NCBI GenBank assembly: GCA_031553005.1
Contig: JAVBMA010000033.1
Location: forward strand, 1-32,019
Length of the DNA: 32,019 bases
Direction of reading: 5' to 3'
Source of the DNA: RGIG9379 sp031553005
Lineage (GTDB): Bacteria > Bacteroidota > Bacteroidia > Bacteroidales > Paludibacteraceae
Both the position numbers and the translations under genes were made by a program. Below are positions 17,173-24,969 of this stretch, piece by piece (the stretch's first letter is position 1; every line of letters begins with the position of its first letter). The notes beneath the pieces were generated by a model. The model was not told the origin of the DNA, ran no database searches, and saw only the letters and a list, made by a program, of their open reading frames with translations.

Positions 17173-18396
17173 TCATAATCGCCATGTTTTTATGCGGTCT
17201 GTTACTTCTTTCATACGTTCACGCTCGCCGAAGGCAGTCAGCCTCACATATCCTTCTCCGCTCGGGCCAAAGCCAACTCCCGGAGTAACTACGATATTAC
17301 AATCGGCTAATATCTTGTCGAAGAAATCCCAAGAGGACATATTCGGAGTACGGAGCCAGATATAAGGGGCATCTATTCCGCCGTATACTTCAAATCCTGC
17401 TCCCTGAAATGCCTGGCGGATTAATTGGGCATTATACATATAGTAAGCAATGTTCTCTTTTATCTCTTTTCGTCCCTGTGGGGAGTAGATTGCTTCGGCA
17501 GCGCGCTGGACTATGTAAGCCGTACCGTTGAACTTTGTGCATTGGCGGCGGTTCCATAATTTATTGAGGCTGATTTCCTGACCTTTGGAGTAGCCTTTCA
17601 GCTCTTTCGGTACAACGGTGTAGCCGCATCTCAATCCGGTAAATCCGGCAGTTTTGGAAAAGCTCCTGAACTCGACAGCGACCTCTTTGGCTCCTTCTAT
17701 TTCATAAATCGAATGGGGTATATCGTTTCTGCTTATAAAAGCCTCATAAGCTGCGTCAAAAAGAATTAACGAACCTTTGGCGAGAGCATAATCAACCCAC
17801 TTTTTTAACTCTTCCCGGCTGAGTGTCATACCGGTCGGATTGTTCGGATAACAGAGGTAAATGATATCGGGAGTAATATCCGGAAGGGCAGGAATAAATC
17901 CATTTTCTTGCAGGCAAGGTATGTAGACAATCCTTCCCCAACTTTTGCCCGAAAACTCACCGGCACGGCCTCCCATCACATTGGAATCGACATATACGGG
18001 ATATACGGGGTCTGTCAATGCAACAATATTGGTTGCGCTCAGGATATCTGTGAAGTTGCCTATGTCGCTTTTTGCCCCGTCGCTGATAAAGACTTCGTCA
18101 CAATCAAGGGTTACTCCGCGCGGTTTGAAGTCGTGTTCTATAATAGTTTGACGCAGGAAATCGTATCCTTGTTCGGGTCCATATCCCCTGAAAGTGGCGG
18201 CAGTCGCTTGCTCTTCGACCGCAGCATGCAGGGCATCTATTACAGACCGGGACAATGGGCGAGTAACATCACCTATTCCCAAGCTGATAATATCTTTTTC
18301 GGGATTGGCAGCCTTATAGGCACTTACTCTTTTTGCAACTTCCGAGAAAAGATAATTTCCGGCTAACTTTACATAGTTGTCATTTACCTGTACCAT
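17173..18396 (-). CDS. dapL: LL-diaminopimelate aminotransferase
   Basis: DapL converts tetrahydrodipicolinate directly to LL-diaminopimelate with glutamate as amino donor, the short lysine/peptidoglycan route. I use the ATG at 18396 (MVQVNDNYVKLAGNYLFSEV), giving 407 residues; a longer open frame would run into dapF and add an unlike N-terminus. Family marks are LGIGDVTRPL, FRGYGPEQGYDFL, DGAKSDIG, the PLP Asn in NNPTGMT (Asn186), FDAAYEAF, Schiff-base Lys248 in FRSFSKTAGFTG, PLP-phosphate Arg256 (GLRCGY), and the carboxylate Arg in GPSGEGYVRLTAFG. It starts 14 bp after the dapF stop, so the two form one transcript. Confidence 0.95.
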   Translation of the reverse strand: MVQVNDNYVKLAGNYLFSEVAKRVSAYKAANPEKDIISLGIGDVTRPLSRSVIDALHAAVEEQATAATFRGYGPEQGYDFLRQTIIEHDFKPRGVTLDCDEVFISDGAKSDIGNFTDILSATNIVALTDPVYPVYVDSNVMGGRAGEFSGKSWGRIVYIPCLQENGFIPALPDITPDIIYLCYPNNPTGMTLSREELKKWVDYALAKGSLILFDAAYEAFISRNDIPHSIYEIEGAKEVAVEFRSFSKTAGFTGLRCGYTVVPKELKGYSKGQEISLNKLWNRRQCTKFNGTAYIVQRAAEAIYSPQGRKEIKENIAYYMYNAQLIRQAFQGAGFEVYGGIDAPYIWLRTPNMSSWDFFDKILADCNIVVTPGVGFGPSGEGYVRLTAFGERERMKEVTDRIKTWRL

Positions 18397-18410
18397 TTTA
18401 TTTATTGTTA

Positions 18411-19247
18411 TCAGATTAGTAATTCGCCTTCGAATACCGTTTTGGCGTTTCCGGTCATATAGACATGCTCCGAAGCGGCATCCCATCTTATCTTAAGGTC
18501 GCCGCCGGGAAGGCTGACTATCGCCTCGCGTCCGGCATATCCGTTCAGTATCGCTGCAACCAGTGTTGCACATGCTCCGGTTCCACAGGCAAGCGTTTCG
18601 CCGGCTCCCCGTTCCCATACCCTCATTTTGAAATTGCCTTCGGTCAAGTGTTCTACAAACTCTACGTTTGTTTTTTCCGGGAACATGGGATGGTTTTCAA
18701 TCATTTTTCCTATAAGCTGAACATTCGTATGTTCAACATCTTCTACAAAAATCACGGCATGCGGGTTGCCCATTGAGACGCATGTTATCCTGTAAATAAT
18801 ACCGTCAATTTCTACAGCATTGTTGATAAAAGTGTTGCTACTTTCCGTTTTTACAGGAATCTTTTCCGGTTTCAGTTCCGGAATGCCCATATCTACCGTT
18901 ATCGTTTTAACTATTCCGTTTTTAACGAGAAGGTCGAGGTGTTTTATGCCGGCTAATGTTTCAAGGGATATGGATTCTTTTTTTGTCAATCCTTTTTCGT
19001 AAACATACTTGCCGATACATCTTGATGCATTTCCGCACATTTGGGCTTCGGAACCGTCGGAATTGAACATTCTCATACGGAAATCCGCAACTTCGGACGG
19101 ACATATCAGTACCAATCCGTCGGAACCCACTCCAAAATTCCTGTTGCTGACCGTAACCGCAAGTTTTTCGGGATTGCTTATCATGTTGACTGTACAGTCA
19201 ACATATACATAATCATTTCCCGCACCGTGCATTTTTGTAAATCTCAT
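18411..19247 (-). CDS. dapF: Diaminopimelate epimerase
   Basis: DapF interconverts LL- and meso-diaminopimelate, the next step after DapL. The 278-residue product starts MRFTKMHGAGNDYVYVDC and has the two catalytic cysteines in the usual motifs, MCGNASRC in the N-terminal half and ETLACGTGACAT in the C-terminal half. Length and ends match the family. It is immediately upstream of dapL (14 bp) and 11 bp downstream of the TorF-like gene, suggesting one operon. Confidence 0.97.
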   Translation of the reverse strand: MRFTKMHGAGNDYVYVDCTVNMISNPEKLAVTVSNRNFGVGSDGLVLICPSEVADFRMRMFNSDGSEAQMCGNASRCIGKYVYEKGLTKKESISLETLAGIKHLDLLVKNGIVKTITVDMGIPELKPEKIPVKTESSNTFINNAVEIDGIIYRITCVSMGNPHAVIFVEDVEHTNVQLIGKMIENHPMFPEKTNVEFVEHLTEGNFKMRVWERGAGETLACGTGACATLVAAILNGYAGREAIVSLPGGDLKIRWDAASEHVYMTGNAKTVFEGELLI

Positions 19248-19258
19248 TACTTTACTTT

Positions 19259-19945
19259 TTAAAAAGTTATACCAACAACCAAATGGGCATCATCGGCAGC
19301 CGGGCAAAAGATTACCTGGGCAAATAACGGCAGGCTGAATTCTTTTGTGATGGCAATTTCTTTGGATGCTTTGAGAGAGAGGCTCATTACATCAAAAGAG
19401 TCATGATAAATACTTTCCCAAGGGGTAATACCTGCTTCTGCTGTACATTCCACTCCTTTGACCTGAAAATCATAACCAATCCACAAATAGGAGGAGAACA
19501 TGTGGTCGCCTTCTTCATTTTTGTCCTGGTCGCCGAAGAACATGGTGCTCCAACCTAAAGAGAGAGGAAATTTTTCTCCGAAATGATAATTAATGGCTCC
19601 TTCAAGCAGGTGTTGTTCCTCATATTTAAAATAGGGAGCTCCCTGACCGCTCCACCAGTAGTCGGTTATTCCTATGCACAAGCCTTTTATTTCATATGAA
19701 AGGGTAAAATCAAGCTCTTTAAAATCAGTGGAAAAATCGGTGCTTCCCCATGCTTCAAGGGTAAAACCCGAAAGGGATGCGGACAAAGAAGGTTGTATGC
19801 TGACTCCTGTCTGATAAAGTCCCCTCCAAACGTAAGAGCTGACCAAATCCACTCCGGCATCAATTTTTACGCCTTTTTCTTCCTGTGCTTGTGCTGCCGG
19901 TATTGCAATAAGTATTGCTATTATTATGTAAATATGTTTTTTCAT
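19259..19945 (-). CDS. TorF-like putative outer-membrane porin
   Basis: The 228-residue product has a signal peptide (MKKHIYIIIAILIAIPAAQAQ). Its mature part starts with the pattern VDLVSSYVWRGLYQTGVSIQPSL, typical of the TorF family of putative porins. Alternating strands continue to the end (LEAWGSTDF, LDFTLSYEIKG, YFKYEEQHLLEGAINYHFG, HMFSSYLWIGYDF), and it closes with VVGITF, a C-terminal Phe expected for outer-membrane insertion. No transported substrate is known to me. It is separated from dapF by 11 bp, so it is probably co-transcribed with the diaminopimelate and ammonium genes; a role in uptake of a nitrogen compound is only inference from this position. Confidence 0.75.
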   Translation of the reverse strand: MKKHIYIIIAILIAIPAAQAQEEKGVKIDAGVDLVSSYVWRGLYQTGVSIQPSLSASLSGFTLEAWGSTDFSTDFKELDFTLSYEIKGLCIGITDYWWSGQGAPYFKYEEQHLLEGAINYHFGEKFPLSLGWSTMFFGDQDKNEEGDHMFSSYLWIGYDFQVKGVECTAEAGITPWESIYHDSFDVMSLSLKASKEIAITKEFSLPLFAQVIFCPAADDAHLVVGITF

Positions 19946-20243
19946 TTTTTTTCTGTTTTTATATTCTTAAAATCGGTATTGTGAAATTATTTTAATGTGT
20001 TAATTGACTAACTGACAAATCGTCTAATTGTCCACATTTTTGTAACTTATTCACTTGTTCTCTCGCTCGTGTTTATAAATTTTTTCTTCCCCCCGTTGGG
20101 GGTTGATTTTAAGAGATGTAAGAGTGCAAATATTTGATTTCATGTTGATTGTATTTAATTTTATTGTTTCGGTAAAGGCAAGGAAATTCCCGGGCATGCT
20201 AAATCGCTTTATTGCCTTTATAAAAAAAACTGTCTTTTGGGAT
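19946..20243. other. 298-bp AT-rich spacer with small hairpins
   Basis: No coding sequence is supported. It holds a C6-GTT-G5 hairpin at about 20091-20104 and a weak inverted pair taaaggcaa / ttgccttta at about 20173-20222. No clear promoter box for the TorF-like gene is visible. Confidence 0.4.
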
Positions 20244-21470
20244 TTACATATCCGATATCCGCGTGCTTGCCATAATCACTTGTGTTTGGTCGGCAAATGC
20301 ACTTAACCTGATGTATCCTTCCCCGCTGGGGCCAAACCTTTCGCCGGGAGATGAGAGTATGTGGCAGTCGTTGAGTAATTTTTCAAAAAGTTTCCATGAT
20401 GACCCCCATGGAGACTCTACCCAGATGTAAGGAGCGTTTACTCCTCCGTAATAGTTCAATCCTGCCTGTTCGAGTGCCGCCCTTAATATTGCGGCATTAG
20501 ACATATAGTAATCCACATTCTGTTTCACTTCGGCTTTTCCCTCTTTTGTATAAAGGGATTCTGCCGCTTTTTGAATGATGTATGACGGAGTGTTGTTTTT
20601 AATTGATTGTTTCCGTTGCCACAAATCATTGAGGAATATGTTTTTACTGCTGTACATTGAATAACCTTTTACCTCTTTTGGTATGACTGTGTAGCCGCAG
20701 TGAAGTCCGGTAAATCCGGCCGACTTGGAAAAACTATGAAATTCAATAGCGATTTTGCGGGCTCCCTTCAGTTCATATATGCTGTGCGGTACATCGGGTT
20801 CGGTGATAAATGCTTCATACGTAGCATCAAAAAGTATAAGAACCTGATTCTCCAATGCATAATCAACCCATTTTTGAAGCTGCTCACGCGTGAGTGTCAT
20901 TCCTGTCGGGTCGTTCGGATAAGCGAGGAATATAACATCCGGCCTCTCTTCCGGCAGGTCGGGAATAAAATTATTCCCTTTGTTTGCCGTTAAGTAAACT
21001 ATGTTGCTCCAATGTTTATTCTTTTCGAGTATTCCTGCACGGTAACCAATAACATTCGATTCGATATAAGTCTGAAAAATAGGGTCGAGCACTCCGATAC
21101 GGTTATCCCTGCAAAGTATATCGCCTATGCTAGCTACATCCTGTTTGGTTCCTTCGTTAACAAATATCTCTTCTTTTGCGATTTTTATTCCTAAACTTTC
21201 AGAGTAGTTTTTCGCTATTGCATTAATCAGAAAAGGATAGCCTTTCTCCGGTCCCCGTCCTTTAAACGTACTCTTATCGCTCAATTCTTTCACGCTTGAA
21301 ATCATTGCTTTAATCGCACTTTGCGGCAGAGGAAGCACCACCTCGCCACTGTCGAGCCGTATTGGCCCTGCTTTGGGATTGGTGAAAGAGAACTGTTTGA
21401 TTTTTCTCTCCATTTCTCTGGCAACAGCATCCTGCGATACTTTTAAAAATTGAGAATTAATTAATGCCAT
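20244..21470 (-). CDS. Divergent DapL-family aminotransferase paralogue
   Basis: The 408-residue protein aligns with DapL at 17173-18396 along its whole length (GPEKGYPFL, FDATYEAFI, HSIYEL, GYTVIPKE, ERFGPSGEGYIRLSAFA), so it is a fold-type I PLP enzyme of this family, with Schiff-base Lys249 in HSFSKSAGFTG. Several positions differ from dapL. The Asn that contacts the PLP ring oxygen is Asp187 (NDPTG). The Arg that binds the PLP phosphate is His257 (GLHCGY). The GIGDVT segment is replaced by LDSGEVV, and DPVYPVY by DPIFQTY. The true substrate is therefore uncertain; it may not be tetrahydrodipicolinate. It has its own promoter and heads the minus-strand cluster, divergent from the PurF-like gene. 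Confidence 0.85.
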   Translation of the reverse strand: MALINSQFLKVSQDAVAREMERKIKQFSFTNPKAGPIRLDSGEVVLPLPQSAIKAMISSVKELSDKSTFKGRGPEKGYPFLINAIAKNYSESLGIKIAKEEIFVNEGTKQDVASIGDILCRDNRIGVLDPIFQTYIESNVIGYRAGILEKNKHWSNIVYLTANKGNNFIPDLPEERPDVIFLAYPNDPTGMTLTREQLQKWVDYALENQVLILFDATYEAFITEPDVPHSIYELKGARKIAIEFHSFSKSAGFTGLHCGYTVIPKEVKGYSMYSSKNIFLNDLWQRKQSIKNNTPSYIIQKAAESLYTKEGKAEVKQNVDYYMSNAAILRAALEQAGLNYYGGVNAPYIWVESPWGSSWKLFEKLLNDCHILSSPGERFGPSGEGYIRLSAFADQTQVIMASTRISDM

Positions 21471-21493
21471 AAAATTTTCCTCCTTTCACATTA

Positions 21494-21528
21494 CAAAGAT
21501 AGTCAATCAGTTCCCGAAGCCGGACAAT
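21494..21528 (-). promoter_or_regulatory. Promoter of the DapL paralogue
   Basis: CAAAGATA at 21494-21501 is TATCTTTG on the minus strand, a full match to TAnnTTTG, with an ATTG about 23 bp upstream as a weak -33 element. The leader would be about 15-20 nt. The AT-rich 268 bp up to 21738 is shared with the divergent PurF-like gene. Confidence 0.6.
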
Positions 21529-21701
21529 GCTTATATCAAAAGATTGAGGAAAACTTTATTTTAATTTTAATTTTTAATTATATTGTTGTTTTTAATTTCA
21601 TTTTAAAACTAAAATCAATAAAATAATTACAATATAAAATAACTGTAAACTCATCCGACTTCACACCCCCGATTTTACATTCAAATTTTGTCTCTCTGTT
21701 T

Positions 21702-21709
21702 TATTTTTG
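21702..21709 (+). promoter_or_regulatory. -7 box of the PurF-like gene
   Basis: TATTTTTG matches TAnnTTTG 29 bp before the ATG at 21739. The -33 region is poor. Because this box overlaps the upstream in-frame ATG codon stretch, the start at 21739 is favoured. Confidence 0.5.
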
Positions 21710-21738
21710 TATATCACAAAAAATCAATTATTTATATT

Positions 21739-23535
21739 ATGGAACAGGTTAAACACGAATGCGGCATAGCCCTTATAGTACTGAGAAAACCATTGGAATA
21801 TTATGAGTTGCTCTATGGAACGGGATATGCACTTGATAAACTATTTCTGATGATGCAGAAGCAACACAACCGCGGACAGGAGGGTGCAGGCGTTGTATGC
21901 ATTAACTCCAATCAGCGGTTTGGTCAGGAGTTTATGTTTCGTGAGAGGGCAGAAGGAAATGAGGCAATTTCAAAAGTGTTTTCACAAATAGAGAATCAAA
22001 GATTGCATCCGGACCATGAAAATGAAGAACCGTTCTCAGGCAATGTATATATGGGACATCTGCGTTACAGTACTACGGGACGTTCCGGAATCTCTTTTGT
22101 GCATCCTTTCTTGCGCCGCAGCAGTTATAAAGCCCGGAACCTTGCGCTTTGCGGTAATTTCAATATGACAAATGTAGATGAAATGCTGCATCAGATAGAA
22201 CAGGCAGGGCAACATCCGCGTAGTTCAGCCGATACATTTGTCATTCTGGAACAGATAGGAGAGTCGATTGATTATAATTGGCGTGAAAACGGGACGGTAG
22301 ATATTGTTTCGGTACTTCGCGAGGTAAGTCCGCTATGGGACGGCGGGTACGTGATATGCGGAGCAACCGGAACCGGGGAGACATTTACCATGCGCGACCC
22401 GTGGGGGATACGCACGGCCTTTGTCTATGCCGATAATGAAGTTGTGGCTATTGCATCCGAACGTCCTGTATTACAGACGGCATTTAACAGAAGCAGTGAT
22501 TTTATACGCGAAATAAAACCGGGAGAGGCTGTCATCACAACTTCAGAGGGAATAAGGTTTGAACAGATAATAGAGGAGAAAAACTTCTCAGCCTGCTCTT
22601 TTGAGCGGATATATTTCTCCCGGGGAAGCGATGCGGATATATATAGAGAACGGAAAGCATTGGGTAAAGGAATTACTGCGCCTTTGATTAAGGCGCTTGA
22701 AGGCAATACGGACGATACTGTTTTTTCCTATATTCCCAATACCGCCGAGGTGGCTTTTCTGGGAATGATAAATGCGTTGGAAGATAACCTGAATGAGGAA
22801 AAATCGGCAGCAATAGCCGGAAATAAAGGAATTTCGGAAGAAGAGATACAAAAGATTCTTGCACGAAAAATAAAAACGGAGAAGATTGCTATAAAAGATA
22901 TAAAATTACGCACATTCATATCTGACACCAAACGCCGTAAAGAGCTGGCTACGCATGTCTACGATATTACGTACGGAAGCCTGAGGCCGGAAAAGGACAA
23001 TCTGGTAATTATTGACGACAGCATCGTGCGCGGGACTACTTTGAAAGAGAGTATTATTTCAATCCTTGCGCGTCTGAAACCCAAACAGATATTTATCCTT
23101 TCATCTTCTCCTCAGGTGCGTTATCCTGATTATTATGGTATAGATATGCCTCGTCTGGAAGAGTTGGTTGCTTTTCGGGCGGCTATATCCCTGCTGTTTA
23201 AAACAAGGCAGGAAAGAAGATTACAGGAAGTATACAGGAAGGCGATAATGCAGCGGCAAAAACCTAAAGAAAAAATTGTGAACCTCATAAAAGAAATTTA
23301 TGCTCCATTCTCCGTCGATGAAATATCGGAAGAGATAACCGCACTTTTAAAACCTGAAAATCTGAATGTCGGCGTACAGATTATTTTCCAAAGCCTTGAA
23401 GGGCTGCATGCTGCATCACCTAATCATCCGGGCGACTGGTACTTTTCGGGAAATTATCCTACTCCGGGAGGAAACCGTTTACTGAACGAGGCTTATATAA
23501 GCTATGTAGAGTCGAATTTTCCGGATTTGAGGTAG
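21739..23535 (+). CDS. PurF-like amidophosphoribosyltransferase
   Basis: The family makes 5-phosphoribosylamine from glutamine and PRPP, the first purine step. I start at the ATG giving MEQVKHECGIAL: Cys8 is the class II glutaminase nucleophile behind a seven-residue propeptide. The glutaminase domain shows HNRGQEGAG, HLRYSTTGRSG and GNFNMTN. The phosphoribosyltransferase domain has the PRPP loop VIIDDSIVRGTT (Asp426-Thr434) and YGIDMPRLEELVAF. At 598 residues it is about 100 longer than E. coli PurF (505), with an insert around 355-400 before the RTFI flexible loop, a loop lacking the usual PxQxxR, and a C-terminal extension. Many Bacteroidales carry such a second PurF-like protein, so it may not be the main PurF. 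It is divergent from the nitrogen cluster. Confidence 0.85.
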   Translation: MEQVKHECGIALIVLRKPLEYYELLYGTGYALDKLFLMMQKQHNRGQEGAGVVCINSNQRFGQEFMFRERAEGNEAISKVFSQIENQRLHPDHENEEPFSGNVYMGHLRYSTTGRSGISFVHPFLRRSSYKARNLALCGNFNMTNVDEMLHQIEQAGQHPRSSADTFVILEQIGESIDYNWRENGTVDIVSVLREVSPLWDGGYVICGATGTGETFTMRDPWGIRTAFVYADNEVVAIASERPVLQTAFNRSSDFIREIKPGEAVITTSEGIRFEQIIEEKNFSACSFERIYFSRGSDADIYRERKALGKGITAPLIKALEGNTDDTVFSYIPNTAEVAFLGMINALEDNLNEEKSAAIAGNKGISEEEIQKILARKIKTEKIAIKDIKLRTFISDTKRRKELATHVYDITYGSLRPEKDNLVIIDDSIVRGTTLKESIISILARLKPKQIFILSSSPQVRYPDYYGIDMPRLEELVAFRAAISLLFKTRQERRLQEVYRKAIMQRQKPKEKIVNLIKEIYAPFSVDEISEEITALLKPENLNVGVQIIFQSLEGLHAASPNHPGDWYFSGNYPTPGGNRLLNEAYISYVESNFPDLR

Positions 23536-23591
23536 GTAATAGATTTTCAATGTTTACATATTGAAAAACAAACTCAATGATAATTTTTTTT

Positions 23592-23803
23592 GATTATCCG
23601 CAATTATACCACCAAAGATTGTTTTTTGAGGAATTCCTCTCTTCGGTCGGAATGACAGCACAATTTGTAAGGATATAGAGAGGAGAGAGGCGGCAAAGCC
23701 GCCTCTCTCCTCTTTTCGCTCTATGCCGAAAATATCAGTCATTCCGAACGAAGCGAAGAGGAGTGAGGAATCTTCAAAATTAGTGGTAATGTTGCGGATA
23801 ATC
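23592..23803 (-). repeat. 212-bp palindromic element, copy C (MITE-like)
   Basis: Reverse-complemented, this aligns end to end with copy A at 5471-5682, and both are 212 bp. Terminal inverted repeats begin GATTATCCGCAA at both ends. The central hairpin is perfect: agaggagagaggcggc (23679-23694), a 3-nt AAA loop, and its complement (23698-23713). The open frame at 23554-23805 on the minus strand is repeat-derived, not a gene. It lies between the PurF-like gene and the cyclase-like gene; the remaining bases of 23536-23925 hold a weak hairpin at 23544-23567 and a promoter. Confidence 0.82.
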
Positions 23804-23850
23804 ATTAAATTTTATCAAACATTATTCGAAATCATCTTATCTTTATCATG

Positions 23851-23858
23851 TAATTTTG
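23851..23858 (+). promoter_or_regulatory. -7 box upstream of the cyclase-like gene
   Basis: TAATTTTG fits TAnnTTTG, with a poor TTCG about 22 bp upstream. It predicts a leader of about 60 nt before 23926. Confidence 0.45.
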
Positions 23859-23925
23859 GAAAGAAAGCGCATTTTTCAGTAGAAATACTTATTGAAAATC
23901 AATTCATAATTAAAAACCGAAAGAG

Positions 23926-24597
23926 ATGAAGACAGAATGGAAAAATGATAATAATCGATTTGTCGCATTTTTAGATATCATGGGATTTAAAGCTATGGTA
24001 AATTCCAAACCGCATGAATTTGTAAAGGAAAAGTTGGAAATTATATCGGGAGTAAATCAGCATATAGTAAAAACAGTCAATAAGATACAATCAGGAAATA
24101 AATTTGAAGAGTTTAAAAATTGTGACTTAAGAGTTACTCAATTTTCGGACTCAACGGTTTTGTTTACGAATGACAATTCGGTTGCCGATTTCAAATATAT
24201 ATCTTTTGCCGTAAGGACAATTATACAAAAATCATTGGAAAATGGAATTCCTATAAAAGGTGCAATGTCATTAGGACTTATGACTGTTGATTTTGAGAAA
24301 TCGATATTCGTCGGTCGCCCGTTGATTGAAGCATATTTATTGCAGGAAGAAGTTGCATACTACGGATTTATACTGGATAGCGATGCCGAAAAATTCTGGA
24401 GAAATAACATGCCCGAAGATGAGCACTTTTATAAATTTGAGAAAACTCCTCTGAAAAAAGGATGTGTAAATCATCTGAATCTGAAATTCGGAAAAGATAT
24501 GAAAAAGAAAAATTTAATTCAATTATACGAAAGTGTCTGTGGCTCTGTCCGGTTGTATGTTGATAATACGCTTGAGATGCATGGCCGGTTGAAATAA
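23926..24597 (+). CDS. Class III nucleotidyl cyclase-like protein (uncharacterised family)
   Basis: The 223-residue protein follows the layout of the class III cyclase homology domain. Residues 12-22 RFVAFLDIMGF match the first metal-Asp motif (Asp17). Residues 70-80 VTQFSDSTVLF match the second (Asp75, with SDS where cyclases have GDA). Then comes IPIKGAMSLGLM, and FVGRPLIEAYLLQEEVAYYGFILD replaces the GxxVNxAARL segment; the transition-state Asn and Arg of true cyclases are not present there. A widespread group of bacterial proteins with FLDIxGF, FSDS and EAYxLE shares this pattern. It may be a diverged cyclase, such as those of Pycsar defence, or a catalytically different relative. It has no membrane or sensor domain and no effector gene beside it. 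Fold moderately sure, activity unknown. Confidence 0.6.
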   Translation: MKTEWKNDNNRFVAFLDIMGFKAMVNSKPHEFVKEKLEIISGVNQHIVKTVNKIQSGNKFEEFKNCDLRVTQFSDSTVLFTNDNSVADFKYISFAVRTIIQKSLENGIPIKGAMSLGLMTVDFEKSIFVGRPLIEAYLLQEEVAYYGFILDSDAEKFWRNNMPEDEHFYKFEKTPLKKGCVNHLNLKFGKDMKKKNLIQLYESVCGSVRLYVDNTLEMHGRLK

Positions 24598-24600
24598 CTG

Positions 24601-24625
24601 ATAATCATTTGATTATTATTTTTTG
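24601..24625 (+). terminator. Weak AT-rich terminator after the cyclase-like gene
   Basis: A 7-bp stem ATAATCA/TGATTAT with a 2-nt loop is followed by TATTTTTT, starting four bases after the stop at 24597. Confidence 0.4.
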
Positions 24626-24951
24626 AAAAAATGGATTTTGCGGATTTTAACGAAATAAAAAGTAATTTTATCTATCGGAGGGTTAGCTAAAAGTTGACGA
24701 ACAGCTACGAATGCACGCATAATGCCTCTATTTATTTCAATGGCTGTATCTGAATTAAGTATGCTGCTTAGCATTGCCACTCCTAATTCCGTGAAAGCAA
24801 AGGGTAAATACTTTATGTTAGCTCCTCTGCTTTTGTTCAAGATCACAATTTGTGATCTTGAAAGTTCATCCCTCGTTAGTTAGAACGTAAAATTACCTCC
24901 ATCAAACCGTTTCAAATTACGCCTGACCGCCTGTTTGAGATTATATTCTAT
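24616..24951 (-). pseudogene. Remnant of an ORF6N-domain protein
   Basis: On the minus strand the frame reads EYNLKQAVRRNLKRF, then an in-frame TAA at 24880-24882. It resumes as LTRDELSRSQIVILNKSRG and ANIKYLPFAFTELGVAMLSS, then LNSDTAIEINRGIMRAFVAV. This order is characteristic of the ORF6N domain, found in phage anti-repressor-like and mobile-element proteins. The N-terminal 20 or so residues and the usual C-terminal coiled region are missing, and the internal stop breaks the domain. An intact 76-residue frame remains from a GTG at 24846, but it is unlikely to fold alone. Confidence 0.75.
24836..24862. repeat. 13-bp perfect inverted repeat inside the ORF6N remnant
   Basis: Positions 24836-24848 and 24850-24862 are exact reverse complements around one base. 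It lies within coding sequence of the old ORF6N gene, so it may be chance or an operator-like site. Confidence 0.4.
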
Positions 24952-24969
24952 ATAGATATTAAAGACGAC

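Noticed and set aside
18397..18486. N-terminal extension of dapL by 30 residues
   Set aside because: It would overlap the end of dapF, its sequence (MGCRFGACLYDRKRQNG) is the dapF 3' end in another frame, and the family starts at about the ATG at 18396.
21688..21738. Upstream start for the PurF-like protein
   Set aside because: It would run through the likely promoter box and bury the catalytic Cys deeper; the ATG at 21739 gives a normal short propeptide.
23554..23805. Open frame of 83 codons on the minus strand
   Set aside because: Same reason: it is a translation of the copy C palindromic element, with no ribosome-binding context and no family.
24836..24862. Operator for the cyclase-like gene or restriction operon
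   Set aside because: The palindrome lies within former ORF6N coding sequence, far from either promoter, and encodes residues typical of that domain.
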